Position numbers and translations under genes: made by a program | Notes under the pieces: generated by a model | The model's input: only the letters and a program-made list of their open reading frames with translations | Database searches by the model: none | What the model was told of the DNA's origin: nothing | NCBI RefSeq assembly: GCF_000960475.2 | Contig: NZ_JZDQ02000029.1 | Span: 21,774-85,773, forward strand | Length of the DNA: 64,000 nucleotides | DNA from: Nocardioides luteus | Lineage (GTDB): Bacteria; Actinomycetota; Actinomycetes; Propionibacteriales; Nocardioidaceae | Direction of reading: 5' to 3' | In this document: in pieces, positions 16,177 to 24,691 of the stretch | Position numbering within the stretch: position 1 is the first letter of the stretch | Layout: every line of letters starts with the position of its first letter

Positions 16177-17187
16177 TCACTCCAGGGGCAGCGATCCGGC
16201 AGAGGTGATCCGGTGCAGGTGAGCGGTGAACGAGTGCACGTGGTCGACGCGCGGCAGTCGCAGCGCGGCGCCGGTGACCAGGTGCAAGGTGACGTCGATG
16301 CGCGGGTTGGCCTTCCGCTCGTCGACGACACCGGTGCCGATGCCGGTCACGTCCTCCCAGAGGATGACGTCGGTGTGCCGGGCGTGCTCCAGGACCAGGC
16401 CGCCCTCGTAGAGCCCGAGGTCCACCGCGACCGGGCGCTGCAGCCCGAGCCAGGTCAGCCGGAACCCGAGGATGAGCCCGCCGAGCGCGACCAGTACCCC
16501 GGCCAGCACGAGCACCGTCGGCAGGTGCGGCCGAGCGGCGACCCAGGCGCCGAGCGCAATGATCGCCGGGCCGAGGACCAGCCCGACGGGCACCAGCCAC
16601 GCCCGTCCGTGCGCGGGATGGGTGCTCAGCCGGATACCGAGGTCCTCGGTGAGCGTCTCCTCGCCCGGCGTACGCAGCCACGCCCGCCGCGTCGGCAGCA
16701 CCACCAGCCCGAGGACCACGAGCGCGAGCCCACCCCAGAGCACCGGGTCGCGGCCCATCCCGACGAGGCGGGCCGGCCACGGGTTGATCGCGTGCTCCCC
16801 GTACGCATCGGTGTCGACCACCCACATCCGGAAGGTCGCCTTCGAGGGGTCGGGGTCGCGGCCGATGTCGCGCAGGGTGCCGTGGATGCTTCCGGTGACC
16901 TGCTCGCCGTCGACGCGCCACCGGCCCCGGCAGGAGATGATCTCGCCGGTGCCGCCGTCGAACTCGCACCGCTCCACCACGCTCACCTTCGCCCACTGAC
17001 CGCTGTTCCACCGGTCGGTGGCCTGCTGCGCCACGACGGTGGCCGGGAACAGCATCGCCAACGCGCCCAGGCCCAGGGTGATCAGGACGGTCGCGATCGA
17101 CGTACGTCGACGTAAGCGGACGATCCGGCGAGACGGTTCGATGAGACGGGACTTGGGGCCGGTGGTGGGAAGCACGGGGCCTTTCAC
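16177..17187 (-). CDS. Membrane protein of unknown function
   Basis: A 336-residue protein I do not recognise by name. It has an N-terminal basic stretch, a membrane helix near residues 33-53, an extracytoplasmic part of about 85 residues with two cysteines (CEFDGGTGEIISC) that could form a disulfide, a second membrane helix near 150-165, and two further helices around 195-240. The C-terminal 90 residues are soluble and resemble a PH-like fold with GGLVLEHARHTDVILWEDVTGIG. The layout resembles actinobacterial proteins of the DUF3592 or bacterial PH type. The GTG at 17187 is the start used. Function is not known. Confidence 0.65.
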   Translation of the reverse strand: MKGPVLPTTGPKSRLIEPSRRIVRLRRRTSIATVLITLGLGALAMLFPATVVAQQATDRWNSGQWAKVSVVERCEFDGGTGEIISCRGRWRVDGEQVTGSIHGTLRDIGRDPDPSKATFRMWVVDTDAYGEHAINPWPARLVGMGRDPVLWGGLALVVLGLVVLPTRRAWLRTPGEETLTEDLGIRLSTHPAHGRAWLVPVGLVLGPAIIALGAWVAARPHLPTVLVLAGVLVALGGLILGFRLTWLGLQRPVAVDLGLYEGGLVLEHARHTDVILWEDVTGIGTGVVDERKANPRIDVTLHLVTGAALRLPRVDHVHSFTAHLHRITSAGSLPLE

Positions 17188-17312
17188 ATCAAGGACTGGA
17201 AGGAGGTCGAGGCGTCGGAGATCCTAGTCGCATGCCCCTGCGGGTTTCCGCAGGGCGAGCCTGATCCAGTGATACCTGCACGGCCAAGGCCCGACCCAGT
17301 ACGTTGGGCGGC

Positions 17313-18098
17313 ATGCGGCTGCTGGCTCCGTACCACCAGGACGACCTTCTCCCGACTCTCGCCGAGGAACTGCCACCGGACTGGGCCGACGCGATCATCA
17401 CCGCGGATCTCCCCGCGGGCGGGGACGGGTGGGAGCGGTTGGCGCCGATCTACGCGGCGGTCGCGGACGCCGTGGCGGACGCTCAGGTGAGCCCGACGGT
17501 GGTGTCCGGGTGCTGCTGCGTCAGTCTCGGCACGCTGGCCGGACTTCAGCGGGCGGGGATCGACCCGGCGGTCGTGTGGATCGACGCGCACGGGGACGTA
17601 CAGACGATGGAGACCTCGGCGTCCGGTTATCTCGGCGGGATGCCGCTGCGGGTGATGGCGGGCTACCGGCCGGACCTGGTCGCCGACGAGATCGGCCTCC
17701 GGCCGGTCCAGGAGGACCGACTCGTCCTCGTCGACGCGCGTGACCTCGACGAGCCCGAGGCCGCCTACCTGGAGACAGCGCGGATCCGTCGTACCAGCCT
17801 CGCGGGGCTCGACGAGAGTGCCCTTCCCGACGGCCCGCTGCTGCTCCACATCGACCTCGACGTGATCGACCCGACCGATCTGCCCGGCCTTCGGTTCCCC
17901 GCCGACGCAGGACCGTCGGCAGCGCAGGCCGTGGAGGCCGTACGCAGGGTGCAGGCCACCGGACGGGTGGCGGCCTTCGACGTCGCGGCGACCTGGGATC
18001 CGGCCGCGCCCGACCCCGGCGGGGCACGAAGAAGCATTGCGGCGGAGCTGCTCGACCACGACGCGAGCTGGGCGGGAGCGACCCTCGATTGGCGGTAG
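17313..18098 (+). CDS. Arginase/ureohydrolase-fold protein with altered metal site
   Basis: A 261-residue member of the arginase/agmatinase/formiminoglutamase superfamily. The second and third metal motifs are intact: WIDAHGD (D91, H93, D95) and HIDLDVIDP (D181, D183). The first motif, normally GGDHS with a manganese-binding histidine, reads SGCCCVS (residues 65-71), so the first metal ligand is missing or replaced by cysteine. The protein is shorter than usual arginases (about 300). It may have lost activity, bind one metal, or use a different metal. The ATG at 17313 is preferred over TTG at 17304. No arginine-pathway gene is nearby. Confidence 0.82.
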   Translation: MRLLAPYHQDDLLPTLAEELPPDWADAIITADLPAGGDGWERLAPIYAAVADAVADAQVSPTVVSGCCCVSLGTLAGLQRAGIDPAVVWIDAHGDVQTMETSASGYLGGMPLRVMAGYRPDLVADEIGLRPVQEDRLVLVDARDLDEPEAAYLETARIRRTSLAGLDESALPDGPLLLHIDLDVIDPTDLPGLRFPADAGPSAAQAVEAVRRVQATGRVAAFDVAATWDPAAPDPGGARRSIAAELLDHDASWAGATLDWR

Positions 18099-18160
18099 TC
18101 GCCGTTGCGCCGTCCTGCCGTGAGCCTGAGGTTGCCGGAAGCCGGCGAAGGCGCGGAGCA

Positions 18161-19022
18161 TCACGCAGCTCGAGTCCCGTCCTCGGTCTCATTCAGGCTC
18201 CTTGCCCCGAGCTGCTCGAGGGTCCCATCCGGGTACCGCACAAAGGACCTGCCCAGGGGCGAGCGCCACACATACGTCCCCGGGGAAGTCTGCTCATAAC
18301 GCCAGCCACCATGCGTCTTCAACCGATGATGGCTGCGGCACAGCTTCGCGAGATTGCGGGTCGACGTCTTCCCGCCGGAGTCGTATGCGGTGATGTGATC
18401 GGTGTCGGCGTGCCACGCCGAACGCGTGCACCCCGGGAACACGCAAGTCCCGCCGGCGAGCAGGACCGCCTGCTCGTGCTGTAGTGCGGAGGGCTCGTAC
18501 CCGGCGCGGGTGATCTCGCTGTTCAAGTCGATCACCTTCACGGGACGCACCACGGTTCCTGGCGTCTGCGCCCACTCGTCGACGCGCTCGACCGGCACGA
18601 GCGCACCGAAGTTGTCCACCGAGACCAAGCCAGTGCCACGTAGGTCCCCCTGATCGACATGGCAGTAGATGTGCAGGATCCGAGCCGCCCTAGAGCCTTC
18701 ACCGTCGGGAGGCGGTGGGCTACCTCGACCACGTCGGCCGCCAGGCGGCGCGCGGCTCCCAAGCTCGTTCCGAGCCGAGGCTCATCACGGCGAACTCCGA
18801 GACCGGAGGAGCGCCCTCACCCGCGATGGGAATGGACCGGTCTCCAAGCAGACACGGATCCTCGTCCATCGCCACGTCGTCCGGACCACGCGGTGGCCGA
18901 TCCGCGAGATATTCAGCGACCAGGATCAGGCGATCATTGGCTGCTCGAACCTCATCGACGCGGGTCTGGGAAAGTGCATCGAGCAGGTCTCGCGAGGTGC
19001 TTTCATCGGATCCCGGGAACAT
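18161..19022 (-). pseudogene. Decayed DUF222/HNH endonuclease gene
   Basis: Three pieces of one protein family lie in three different minus-strand frames. The N-terminal part starts at the ATG at 19022 (MFPGSDESTSRDLLDALSQT) and ends in-frame near 18775. A middle piece (AARRLAADVVEVAHRLP) lies in a second frame near 18690-18760. The C-terminal part (ends 18161) is a normal HNH domain, with CVFPGCTRSAW, DTDHITAYDSGG and LCRSHHRLKTHGGW. Intact DUF222-HNH proteins have 400 or more residues; here most of the DUF222 domain is missing. This is a relic with at least one deletion and frameshifts, common in Nocardioides-like genomes where the family is multicopy. The isolated HNH part could still be made from an internal start, but this is unlikely. 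Confidence 0.85.
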
Positions 19023-19164
19023 GTCTAATTGTACCTCTGACCTGCAGAAACGGACAGATTCTAGCCAGCCTTTCGGGGAACGTCCTGGTGACATTCAGGG
19101 TGTCTGGCCGGCGGGTAGGAGCGGTCGTCGGACGTAGCCGAGGGGTGGCACTATCTTTGGTCGC

Positions 19165-19683
19165 ATGGGGACCCGATTCGGCGCTACCGACGTCGACTAC
19201 CCAGCCGTCGGTGGAGCACACGTTGCTCTTCTGGTGAGCGCGAGCGCAGACTTCGCGACGATCGATGAGCGGCACACCAGCCGTCTCGACGATGTGGCTG
19301 ACTACGTACCGGGCCGTTTCTACGAACGCGAGCTCCCGGCGATCGAGGCCGTGCTCGCGCATGCCGACCCGCTCGACGTACTCGTCATCGACGGGTACGT
19401 CGACCTCGACCCGACCGGTCGCGCCGGTCTTGGCCAGCGTGTCTGGGAGGCAGGTCTCGCACCGGTCGTGATCGGCGTCGCCAAGTCCCGGTTCCGCGCC
19501 GCCACGCATGCGATTCCGGTCATCCGGGGCATCTCGACCAGGCCCCTTTACATCACCGCGGCAGGTATGCCCCAGGATGAGGCCGCGGACCTCGTACGCG
19601 CCATGGCCGGCGACGCGCGGATCCCTGATGCGCTGAGGCTTGTCGACCGGTTGGCGCGCGGCGTGCCTGCCGATTGGATCTAG
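19165..19683 (+). CDS. Endonuclease V-like protein (short)
   Basis: A 172-residue protein resembling deoxyinosine 3' endonuclease (endonuclease V), which nicks DNA or RNA near inosine. Recognisable elements are TDVDY (D9, D11) for the DVxY site, DYVPGRFYERELP for the substrate-wedge and acidic block (E56), LDVLVIDGYVDLDPTGRAG (D76) and VIGVAKSRF (K107). The usual family length is 210 to 230 residues, so it is reduced at both ends, and the glycine-histidine pair of the VDGHG motif is changed to DGYV. It might be a divergent or inactive version. The ATG at 19165 follows a possible -10-like TATCTT. The thrS gene starts 74 bp downstream. Confidence 0.75.
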   Translation: MGTRFGATDVDYPAVGGAHVALLVSASADFATIDERHTSRLDDVADYVPGRFYERELPAIEAVLAHADPLDVLVIDGYVDLDPTGRAGLGQRVWEAGLAPVVIGVAKSRFRAATHAIPVIRGISTRPLYITAAGMPQDEAADLVRAMAGDARIPDALRLVDRLARGVPADWI

Positions 19684-19756
19684 GTGTCAGTGCGGCGGAT
19701 ACGATCAGGTGTCTGCCGAACACGGCCGAAGACCCAAGCTGACCACAGGAGAGATC

Positions 19757-21736
19757 GTGTCCGAGATCAAGATCGCCGTACTCACCCCCGACGGGCGCGA
19801 GGAACGGACGGTCACTACGGGCACGAAGGCGTGGGAGCTCTTCGCGGACAACCCCGACGTGATCGCCGCGCGCGTGGGGGAGGACCTCAAGGACCTCTCC
19901 TACGAGCTCGCCGACGGCGACGAGGTCGAGGGCGTCCTGATCGACTCCAAGGACGGCCACGACATCCTGCGTCACTCGACCGCGCACGTGATGGCGCAGG
20001 CGGTGCAGGAGCTCTTCCCCGAGGCCAAGCTGGGCATCGGCCCGCCGGTGACCGACGGCTTCTACTACGACTTCGACGTCGAGACCCCGTTCGTGCCCGA
20101 GGACCTGGTCAAGATCGAGTCCCGGATGAAGAAGATCATCAAGGCCAACCAGAAGTTCTCCCGCCGGGTCACCACCGACGACGACGCCCGCGTCGAGCTG
20201 GCCGACGAGCCCTACAAGCTCGAGCTGATCGGCCTCAAGGGTTCGGCCGCCGACGCGGCCGAGGGAGCCGACGCCGAGGTCGGCGGCGGTGAGCTGACCA
20301 TCTACGACAACCTCGACCGCAACGGCGAGATCGCCTGGAAGGACCTCTGCCGAGGCCCGCACCTGCCGACCACCAAGCGGATCCCCGCCTTCAAGCTGAT
20401 GCGCAGCGCAGCGGCGTACTGGCGAGGTGACGAGAAGAACAAGCAGCTCCAGCGCATCTACGGCACCGCCTGGGAGTCCAAGGAGGCGCTCGACGCCCAC
20501 CTGGCCCGGATCGAGGAGGCCGAGCGCCGCGACCACCGCAAGCTCGGCCGCGAGCTCGACCTCTACTCCTTCCCCGACGAGCTCGGCTCCGGCCTGCCGG
20601 TCTTCCACCCCAAGGGTGGCGTGATCAAGCGGGAGATGGAGGACTACGTACGCCGCCGGCACATCGAGGAGGGCTTCTCCTACGTCGGCACCCCGCACAT
20701 CTCCAAGGACGGCCTCTTCCACACCTCCGGCCACCTTCCCTACTACGCCGACACGATGTTCCCGCCGATGGAGCTCGAGGGCGCGAAGTACCAGCTCAAG
20801 GCCATGTCGTGCCCGATGCACAACCTGATCTACAAGGCCAAGGGCCGCTCCTACCGTGAGCTGCCGCTGCGCCTGTTCGAGTTCGGCACGGTCTACCGCT
20901 ACGAGAAGTCGGGCGTGGTCCACGGGCTGACCCGCGTGCGCGGCCTGACCCAGGACGACTCCCACTCCTACGTCACCAAGGAGCAGGCGCCGGCCGAGAT
21001 CAAGCACCTGCTCGACTTCGTGCTCGGTGTCCTCAAGGACTTCGGCCTCGACGACTTCTACCTCGAGCTGTCGACCCGCGACGCCGACAACGCCAAGTTC
21101 ATCGGCTCCGACGAGCAGTGGGAGACCGCGACCAAGATCCTCGAGGACGTAGCCACCGAGTCCGGTCTCGAGCTGGTGGCCGACCCGGGCGGTGCCGCCT
21201 TCTACGGCCCGAAGATCTCCGTCCAGGCCCGTGACGCGATCGGCCGCACCTGGCAGATGTCGACGATCCAGTACGACTTCAACCAGCCCGCCCGCTTCGG
21301 GCTGGAGTACCAGGCCGCCGACGGCACCCGGCAGGAGCCGGTGATGATCCACTCGGCCAAGTTCGGCTCCATCGAGCGCTTCCTCGGTGTGCTCGTCGAG
21401 CACTACGCCGGCGCGATGCCGCCGTGGCTCGCCCCGGTCCAGGTCGTCGGAATCCCCGTCGCCGACGCGTTCACCGACTACCTCTACGAGGTCGCCGGCA
21501 AGCTGAAGGCCCAGGGCATCCGGGTCGAGGTCGACGAGTCCGACGACCGCTTCCAGAAGAAGATCCGCAACGCCCAGCTGCAGAAGATCCCGTTCATGCT
21601 GATCGCCGGTGGCGAGGACGTCGAGAAGGGTGCGGTCAGCTTCCGCTACCGCGACGGCCGCCAGGAGAACGGCATCCCGGTCGACGAGGCGATCGAGCGG
21701 ATCGTGGCCGCCGTGGAGTCTCACGAGCAGGTCTGA
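19757..21736 (+). CDS. thrS: Threonine--tRNA ligase
   Basis: A 659-residue threonyl-tRNA synthetase, cytoplasmic, charging tRNA-Thr. It has an N-terminal TGS domain (about 1-60), the second additional/editing domain with HSTAHVMAQAVQELFPEAK near residue 77, the class II catalytic core with motif 2 (RLFEFGTVYRYEKSG, then HGLTRVRGLTQDDSH), zinc-site residues in AMSCPMHN, and the C-terminal anticodon-binding domain beginning near APVQVVGIPVAD. The GTG at 19757 follows AGGAGAG; an extension to 19640 would overlap the previous gene. No T-box leader was found in the 73-bp gap. A perfect stem-loop follows the stop. Confidence 0.98.
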   Translation: MSEIKIAVLTPDGREERTVTTGTKAWELFADNPDVIAARVGEDLKDLSYELADGDEVEGVLIDSKDGHDILRHSTAHVMAQAVQELFPEAKLGIGPPVTDGFYYDFDVETPFVPEDLVKIESRMKKIIKANQKFSRRVTTDDDARVELADEPYKLELIGLKGSAADAAEGADAEVGGGELTIYDNLDRNGEIAWKDLCRGPHLPTTKRIPAFKLMRSAAAYWRGDEKNKQLQRIYGTAWESKEALDAHLARIEEAERRDHRKLGRELDLYSFPDELGSGLPVFHPKGGVIKREMEDYVRRRHIEEGFSYVGTPHISKDGLFHTSGHLPYYADTMFPPMELEGAKYQLKAMSCPMHNLIYKAKGRSYRELPLRLFEFGTVYRYEKSGVVHGLTRVRGLTQDDSHSYVTKEQAPAEIKHLLDFVLGVLKDFGLDDFYLELSTRDADNAKFIGSDEQWETATKILEDVATESGLELVADPGGAAFYGPKISVQARDAIGRTWQMSTIQYDFNQPARFGLEYQAADGTRQEPVMIHSAKFGSIERFLGVLVEHYAGAMPPWLAPVQVVGIPVADAFTDYLYEVAGKLKAQGIRVEVDESDDRFQKKIRNAQLQKIPFMLIAGGEDVEKGAVSFRYRDGRQENGIPVDEAIERIVAAVESHEQV

Positions 21737-21747
21737 TCCAGACTGAT

Positions 21748-21788
21748 CCGCGAGGGCGGTGCGTGCATGTCACGCACCGCCCTCGCGG
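21748..21788 (+). terminator. Terminator-like stem-loop after thrS
   Basis: Perfect 18-bp arms (21748-21765 and 21771-21788) with a 5-nt loop, 11 bp after the thrS stop. The loop is CATGT and the right arm ends in CTCGCGG followed by CATTTCC. The U-tract is weak, as usual in high-GC actinobacteria. Confidence 0.85.
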
Positions 21789-21820
21789 CATTTCCGGGCC
21801 TTCCCCGCGGGGCGGAGAAC

Positions 21821-21887
21821 TACGCGCGACACAAAGTCGCGCGTACTCTTGTTATCGAGACACGTGTCCGGGTAACGTGGGTCACGT
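21821..21887 (+). promoter_or_regulatory. Three palindromes in the promoter of the diiron oxygenase operon
   Basis: Within 67 bp there are three inverted repeats: a perfect 10-bp arm pair (21821-21830 and 21836-21845) around ACAAA, GACACGTGTC at 21859-21868, and ACGTGGGTCACGT at 21875-21887. They lie upstream of the diiron oxygenase ATG at 21933. Such repeats suit dimeric regulators; the TetR-type protein encoded third in the same unit is the obvious candidate for autoregulation. Confidence 0.6.
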
Positions 21888-21932
21888 CGTTAGCAGCTCA
21901 ACGTAGAACTCAACGGTGAAGGAGCGATCGTC

Positions 21933-22928
21933 ATGACCGCCGTTCAGGATGAGAAGTCCACCGGATACGTCCGCCAGGGCAAGCAGGCCTACCTCGACAC
22001 GCTTCGTACGCTGTCCGAGGCCTCGGTCGAGGTGCACTTCGATCCGTTCAAGGACATCGACTGGGACTCCGACGAGCTCGCGGTGCGGCCGGACGACGAG
22101 CGCTGGATCCTCAACGACGCCGACGAGATCGGCGCCCACCCGTGGTACAAGGCGCTGCCCAAGCAGCGCCAGATCGAGATCGGGATGTACCGCTGGGCCC
22201 AGGTCGCCAAGGTCGGCCTGCAGTTCGAGCAGCTGCTCATCGGCGGCGTCATGAACCACCTGGTCTGGTCGGAGAACAACAACCCGGAGTTCCGCTACGC
22301 GACTCACGAGGTGACCGAGGAGACCCACCACACCCAGATGTTCCAGGAGTTCGTCAACCGGGTGAACCCCGACGTGGCGGGCGCACCGACCTACTTCAAG
22401 GTCCTGGTGCCGCTGATGGCCTCGGCCGGCGCCTGGTTCCCCGAGGCGTTCTTTACCGGCATCCTGGCGGGCGAGGAGCCGATCGACCACCTGCAGAAGG
22501 GCGCGATGCGCTCCGGCGGCAGCCACCCCGCGGCCAACCGGATCATGCAGATCCACATCGCCGAGGAGGCCCGCCACATCGGCTTCGCCCACCAGTACCT
22601 CGAGCAGCACGTGCCCGAGCTCGGCCGGGTGAAGAAGACCCTGCTGGCCTACGTCTTCCCGGTCATCATGCGACTGCTCTGCGACGTGATCATGGTCCCG
22701 AGCAAGCAGGCCCGCTACGACATGGGCATCCCGGACGAGGTCGCGAAGGAGATCTGGTGGAAGTCGGAGGAGTCCGAGAAGCTGCTGCGTGACCTCTTCG
22801 GCGACGTACGCCTCCTGGCCGACAACCTGGGCATCCGCAAGGGCCCGGCCAAGCTGCTGTGGAAGCTGACCGGCATCGACGGGCGCGCCTCGCGCTTCCG
22901 TGCCGAGCCGCGCGCGGCCTCCTACTGA
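21933..22928 (+). CDS. AurF-like diiron oxygenase
   Basis: A 331-residue all-alpha protein of the AurF/diiron N-oxygenase family. All seven metal ligands expected from AurF can be placed with the same spacing: E99, E130 and H133 (VTEETHHTQ), E181 (LAGEEP), H208, E212 and H215 (HIAEEARHIGF). The known family member oxidises an arylamine to a nitro group with O2, using electrons from an external reductase. The gene just downstream encodes a ferredoxin/flavin reductase that could supply them. Mycobacterium tuberculosis has a similar pair next to fprB (Rv0885-Rv0886, from memory), so the arrangement is conserved. The substrate is not known. GAAGGAG precedes the ATG. Confidence 0.9.
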   Translation: MTAVQDEKSTGYVRQGKQAYLDTLRTLSEASVEVHFDPFKDIDWDSDELAVRPDDERWILNDADEIGAHPWYKALPKQRQIEIGMYRWAQVAKVGLQFEQLLIGGVMNHLVWSENNNPEFRYATHEVTEETHHTQMFQEFVNRVNPDVAGAPTYFKVLVPLMASAGAWFPEAFFTGILAGEEPIDHLQKGAMRSGGSHPAANRIMQIHIAEEARHIGFAHQYLEQHVPELGRVKKTLLAYVFPVIMRLLCDVIMVPSKQARYDMGIPDEVAKEIWWKSEESEKLLRDLFGDVRLLADNLGIRKGPAKLLWKLTGIDGRASRFRAEPRAASY

Positions 22929-22974
22929 TCCCGTCAGATCCCTCAGCCCCGTGGTCCTAGAACGGTAGTCACCA

Positions 22975-24651
22975 GTGCCTCACGTCGTCACCCAGTCGTG
23001 CTGTGCCGACGCCTCGTGCGTCGTCGCCTGCCCGGTCAATTGCATCCACCCCGCCCCCGGCGAGCCCGGCTTCGGTGAGGCCGAGATGCTCTACGTCGAC
23101 GCCAAGAGCTGCGTCGACTGCGGAGCCTGCGTCACGGCCTGCCCGGCCGACGCGATCGTGCCGCACACGACCCTGAGCGCCGCGCAGCAGCCGTTCCTGG
23201 CGATCAACGCGGAGTACTTCGAGGTCTTCCCGCACCAGGACCGCACCCCGCTGGCCCTGGTCCACCCCCAGCGCCGGCTGACCCGCACCGGACCGTTCCG
23301 GGTCGCGGTCGTCGGTGCCGGGCCGGCGGGGATGTACGCCGCCGACGAGCTGCTCAAGCACCCCGAGATCACCGTCGACGTCTTCGACCGGCTGCCGACG
23401 CCGTACGGCCTGGTGCGGGCCGGCGTCGCTCCCGACCACCAGAGCACCAAGCAGGTCGAGAAGCTCTTCGCGCAGATCGAGTCGCAGCCCGGCTTCCGCT
23501 ACTTCCTGGGCGTCGAGGTCGGCAAGGACGTCTCCCACGCCGAGCTGACCGCCCGCTACGACGCCGTCGTCTACACGGTCGGCGCGGCGAGCGACCGGCC
23601 CCTCGGGATCGACGGCGACGACCTGCCCGGCTCGCTCAGCGCGACCGACTTCGTGGGCTGGTACAACGGCCACCCCGACAAGCAGGACCTGCCCGTCCAC
23701 CTCGGCGCCGAGTCGATCCCCTCGGGACGGGTCGTCCTCGTCGGCAACGGCAACGTGGCGCTCGACTGCGCCCGGATCCTCGCCGAGGACCCCGAGCGGC
23801 TGGCCGGCACCGACATCGCCGACGGGCCGCTGGCGGTGCTGCGCGACAGCGCGGTGCGTGAGGTCGTCGTCCTCGGGCGCAGGGGGCCCGGGGAGGCGGC
23901 GTTCACCGTGCCGGAGCTGGTCGGCCTGATGGGCCACACCGGCGTCAACGTCGTCGTGGACACCGGCGATCTTCCGCTCGAGGAGGCCGGTGACGGCACC
24001 ACCACCCGGCTGCTGCGTGAGCTCGCCGGCCGCGAGGTGCGGCCGGAGCTGCGTACGATCGTGCTCCGCTTCCTCAGCTCGCCCGTTCGCGTGCTGGGCG
24101 AGGACCGGGTCACCGGCGTCGAGGTGGGCCGCAACCGGCTCCAGCGCGACGAGAACGGCGTCGTCCGGGCGGTCCCCACCGGCGAGACCGAGGTCGTGGA
24201 GACCGGGATGCTGCTGCGCGCGGTCGGCTACAAGGGCCTGCCCGTGGCCGATCTTCCCTACGACGCCGCGACCGGCACCGTCCCCAACGAGCGCGGCCGG
24301 GTGCTCCCGGGCGTCTACGTGGCGGGCTGGGTCAAGCGCGGCCCGAACGGCTTCATCGGCACCAACAAGACCGATGCCACAGAGACCGTCGAGCAGCTGC
24401 TCGACGACCTCGACGCGGACCGGATCCCGGCCCCGGTCGGCGACACCCGGGAGATCACCGCGATCGTCCGCAGCCGCCAGCCCGGGATGGTCGACCTGGC
24501 CGGCTGGCAGGCGATCGACCGCGAGGAGAAGCGCCGCGGCGCCGAGTCGGCCCGCCCGCGGGTGAAGATCACCGATGTCGAGGAGATGAGGGGCATCGCC
24601 GCGAAGTCGCGGAAACCCCGATACGCTCTGGGACGTCGCAAGCAGCGCTGA
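22975..24651 (+). CDS. fprB: Ferredoxin-fused ferredoxin/NADP reductase (FprB-like)
   Basis: A 558-residue flavoprotein. Residues 1-60 are a bacterial ferredoxin domain with cysteines C9, C15, C19, C23, C46, C49, C52 and C56 (CVDCGACVTACP), enough for two iron-sulfur clusters. The rest is an adrenodoxin-reductase-like FAD/NADPH domain: FAD motif VVGAGPAGMYAADELL near residue 110, NADP motif VVLVGNGNVALDCAR, and WVKRGPNGFIGTNKTDA near the end. It would pass electrons from NADPH through FAD to the iron-sulfur domain and on to a partner, here likely the diiron oxygenase encoded 46 bp upstream. The GTG at 22975 is the start. A 40-bp gap precedes the TetR gene. Confidence 0.93.
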   Translation: MPHVVTQSCCADASCVVACPVNCIHPAPGEPGFGEAEMLYVDAKSCVDCGACVTACPADAIVPHTTLSAAQQPFLAINAEYFEVFPHQDRTPLALVHPQRRLTRTGPFRVAVVGAGPAGMYAADELLKHPEITVDVFDRLPTPYGLVRAGVAPDHQSTKQVEKLFAQIESQPGFRYFLGVEVGKDVSHAELTARYDAVVYTVGAASDRPLGIDGDDLPGSLSATDFVGWYNGHPDKQDLPVHLGAESIPSGRVVLVGNGNVALDCARILAEDPERLAGTDIADGPLAVLRDSAVREVVVLGRRGPGEAAFTVPELVGLMGHTGVNVVVDTGDLPLEEAGDGTTTRLLRELAGREVRPELRTIVLRFLSSPVRVLGEDRVTGVEVGRNRLQRDENGVVRAVPTGETEVVETGMLLRAVGYKGLPVADLPYDAATGTVPNERGRVLPGVYVAGWVKRGPNGFIGTNKTDATETVEQLLDDLDADRIPAPVGDTREITAIVRSRQPGMVDLAGWQAIDREEKRRGAESARPRVKITDVEEMRGIAAKSRKPRYALGRRKQR

Positions 24652-24691
24652 GACGCTCTCGACACGAGCACGGGAGCAGGGGGAGACGCGG

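Noticed and set aside
19684..19756. T-box or other leader before thrS
   Set aside because: The gap is only 73 bp and contains neither a specifier stem nor the conserved T-box sequence.
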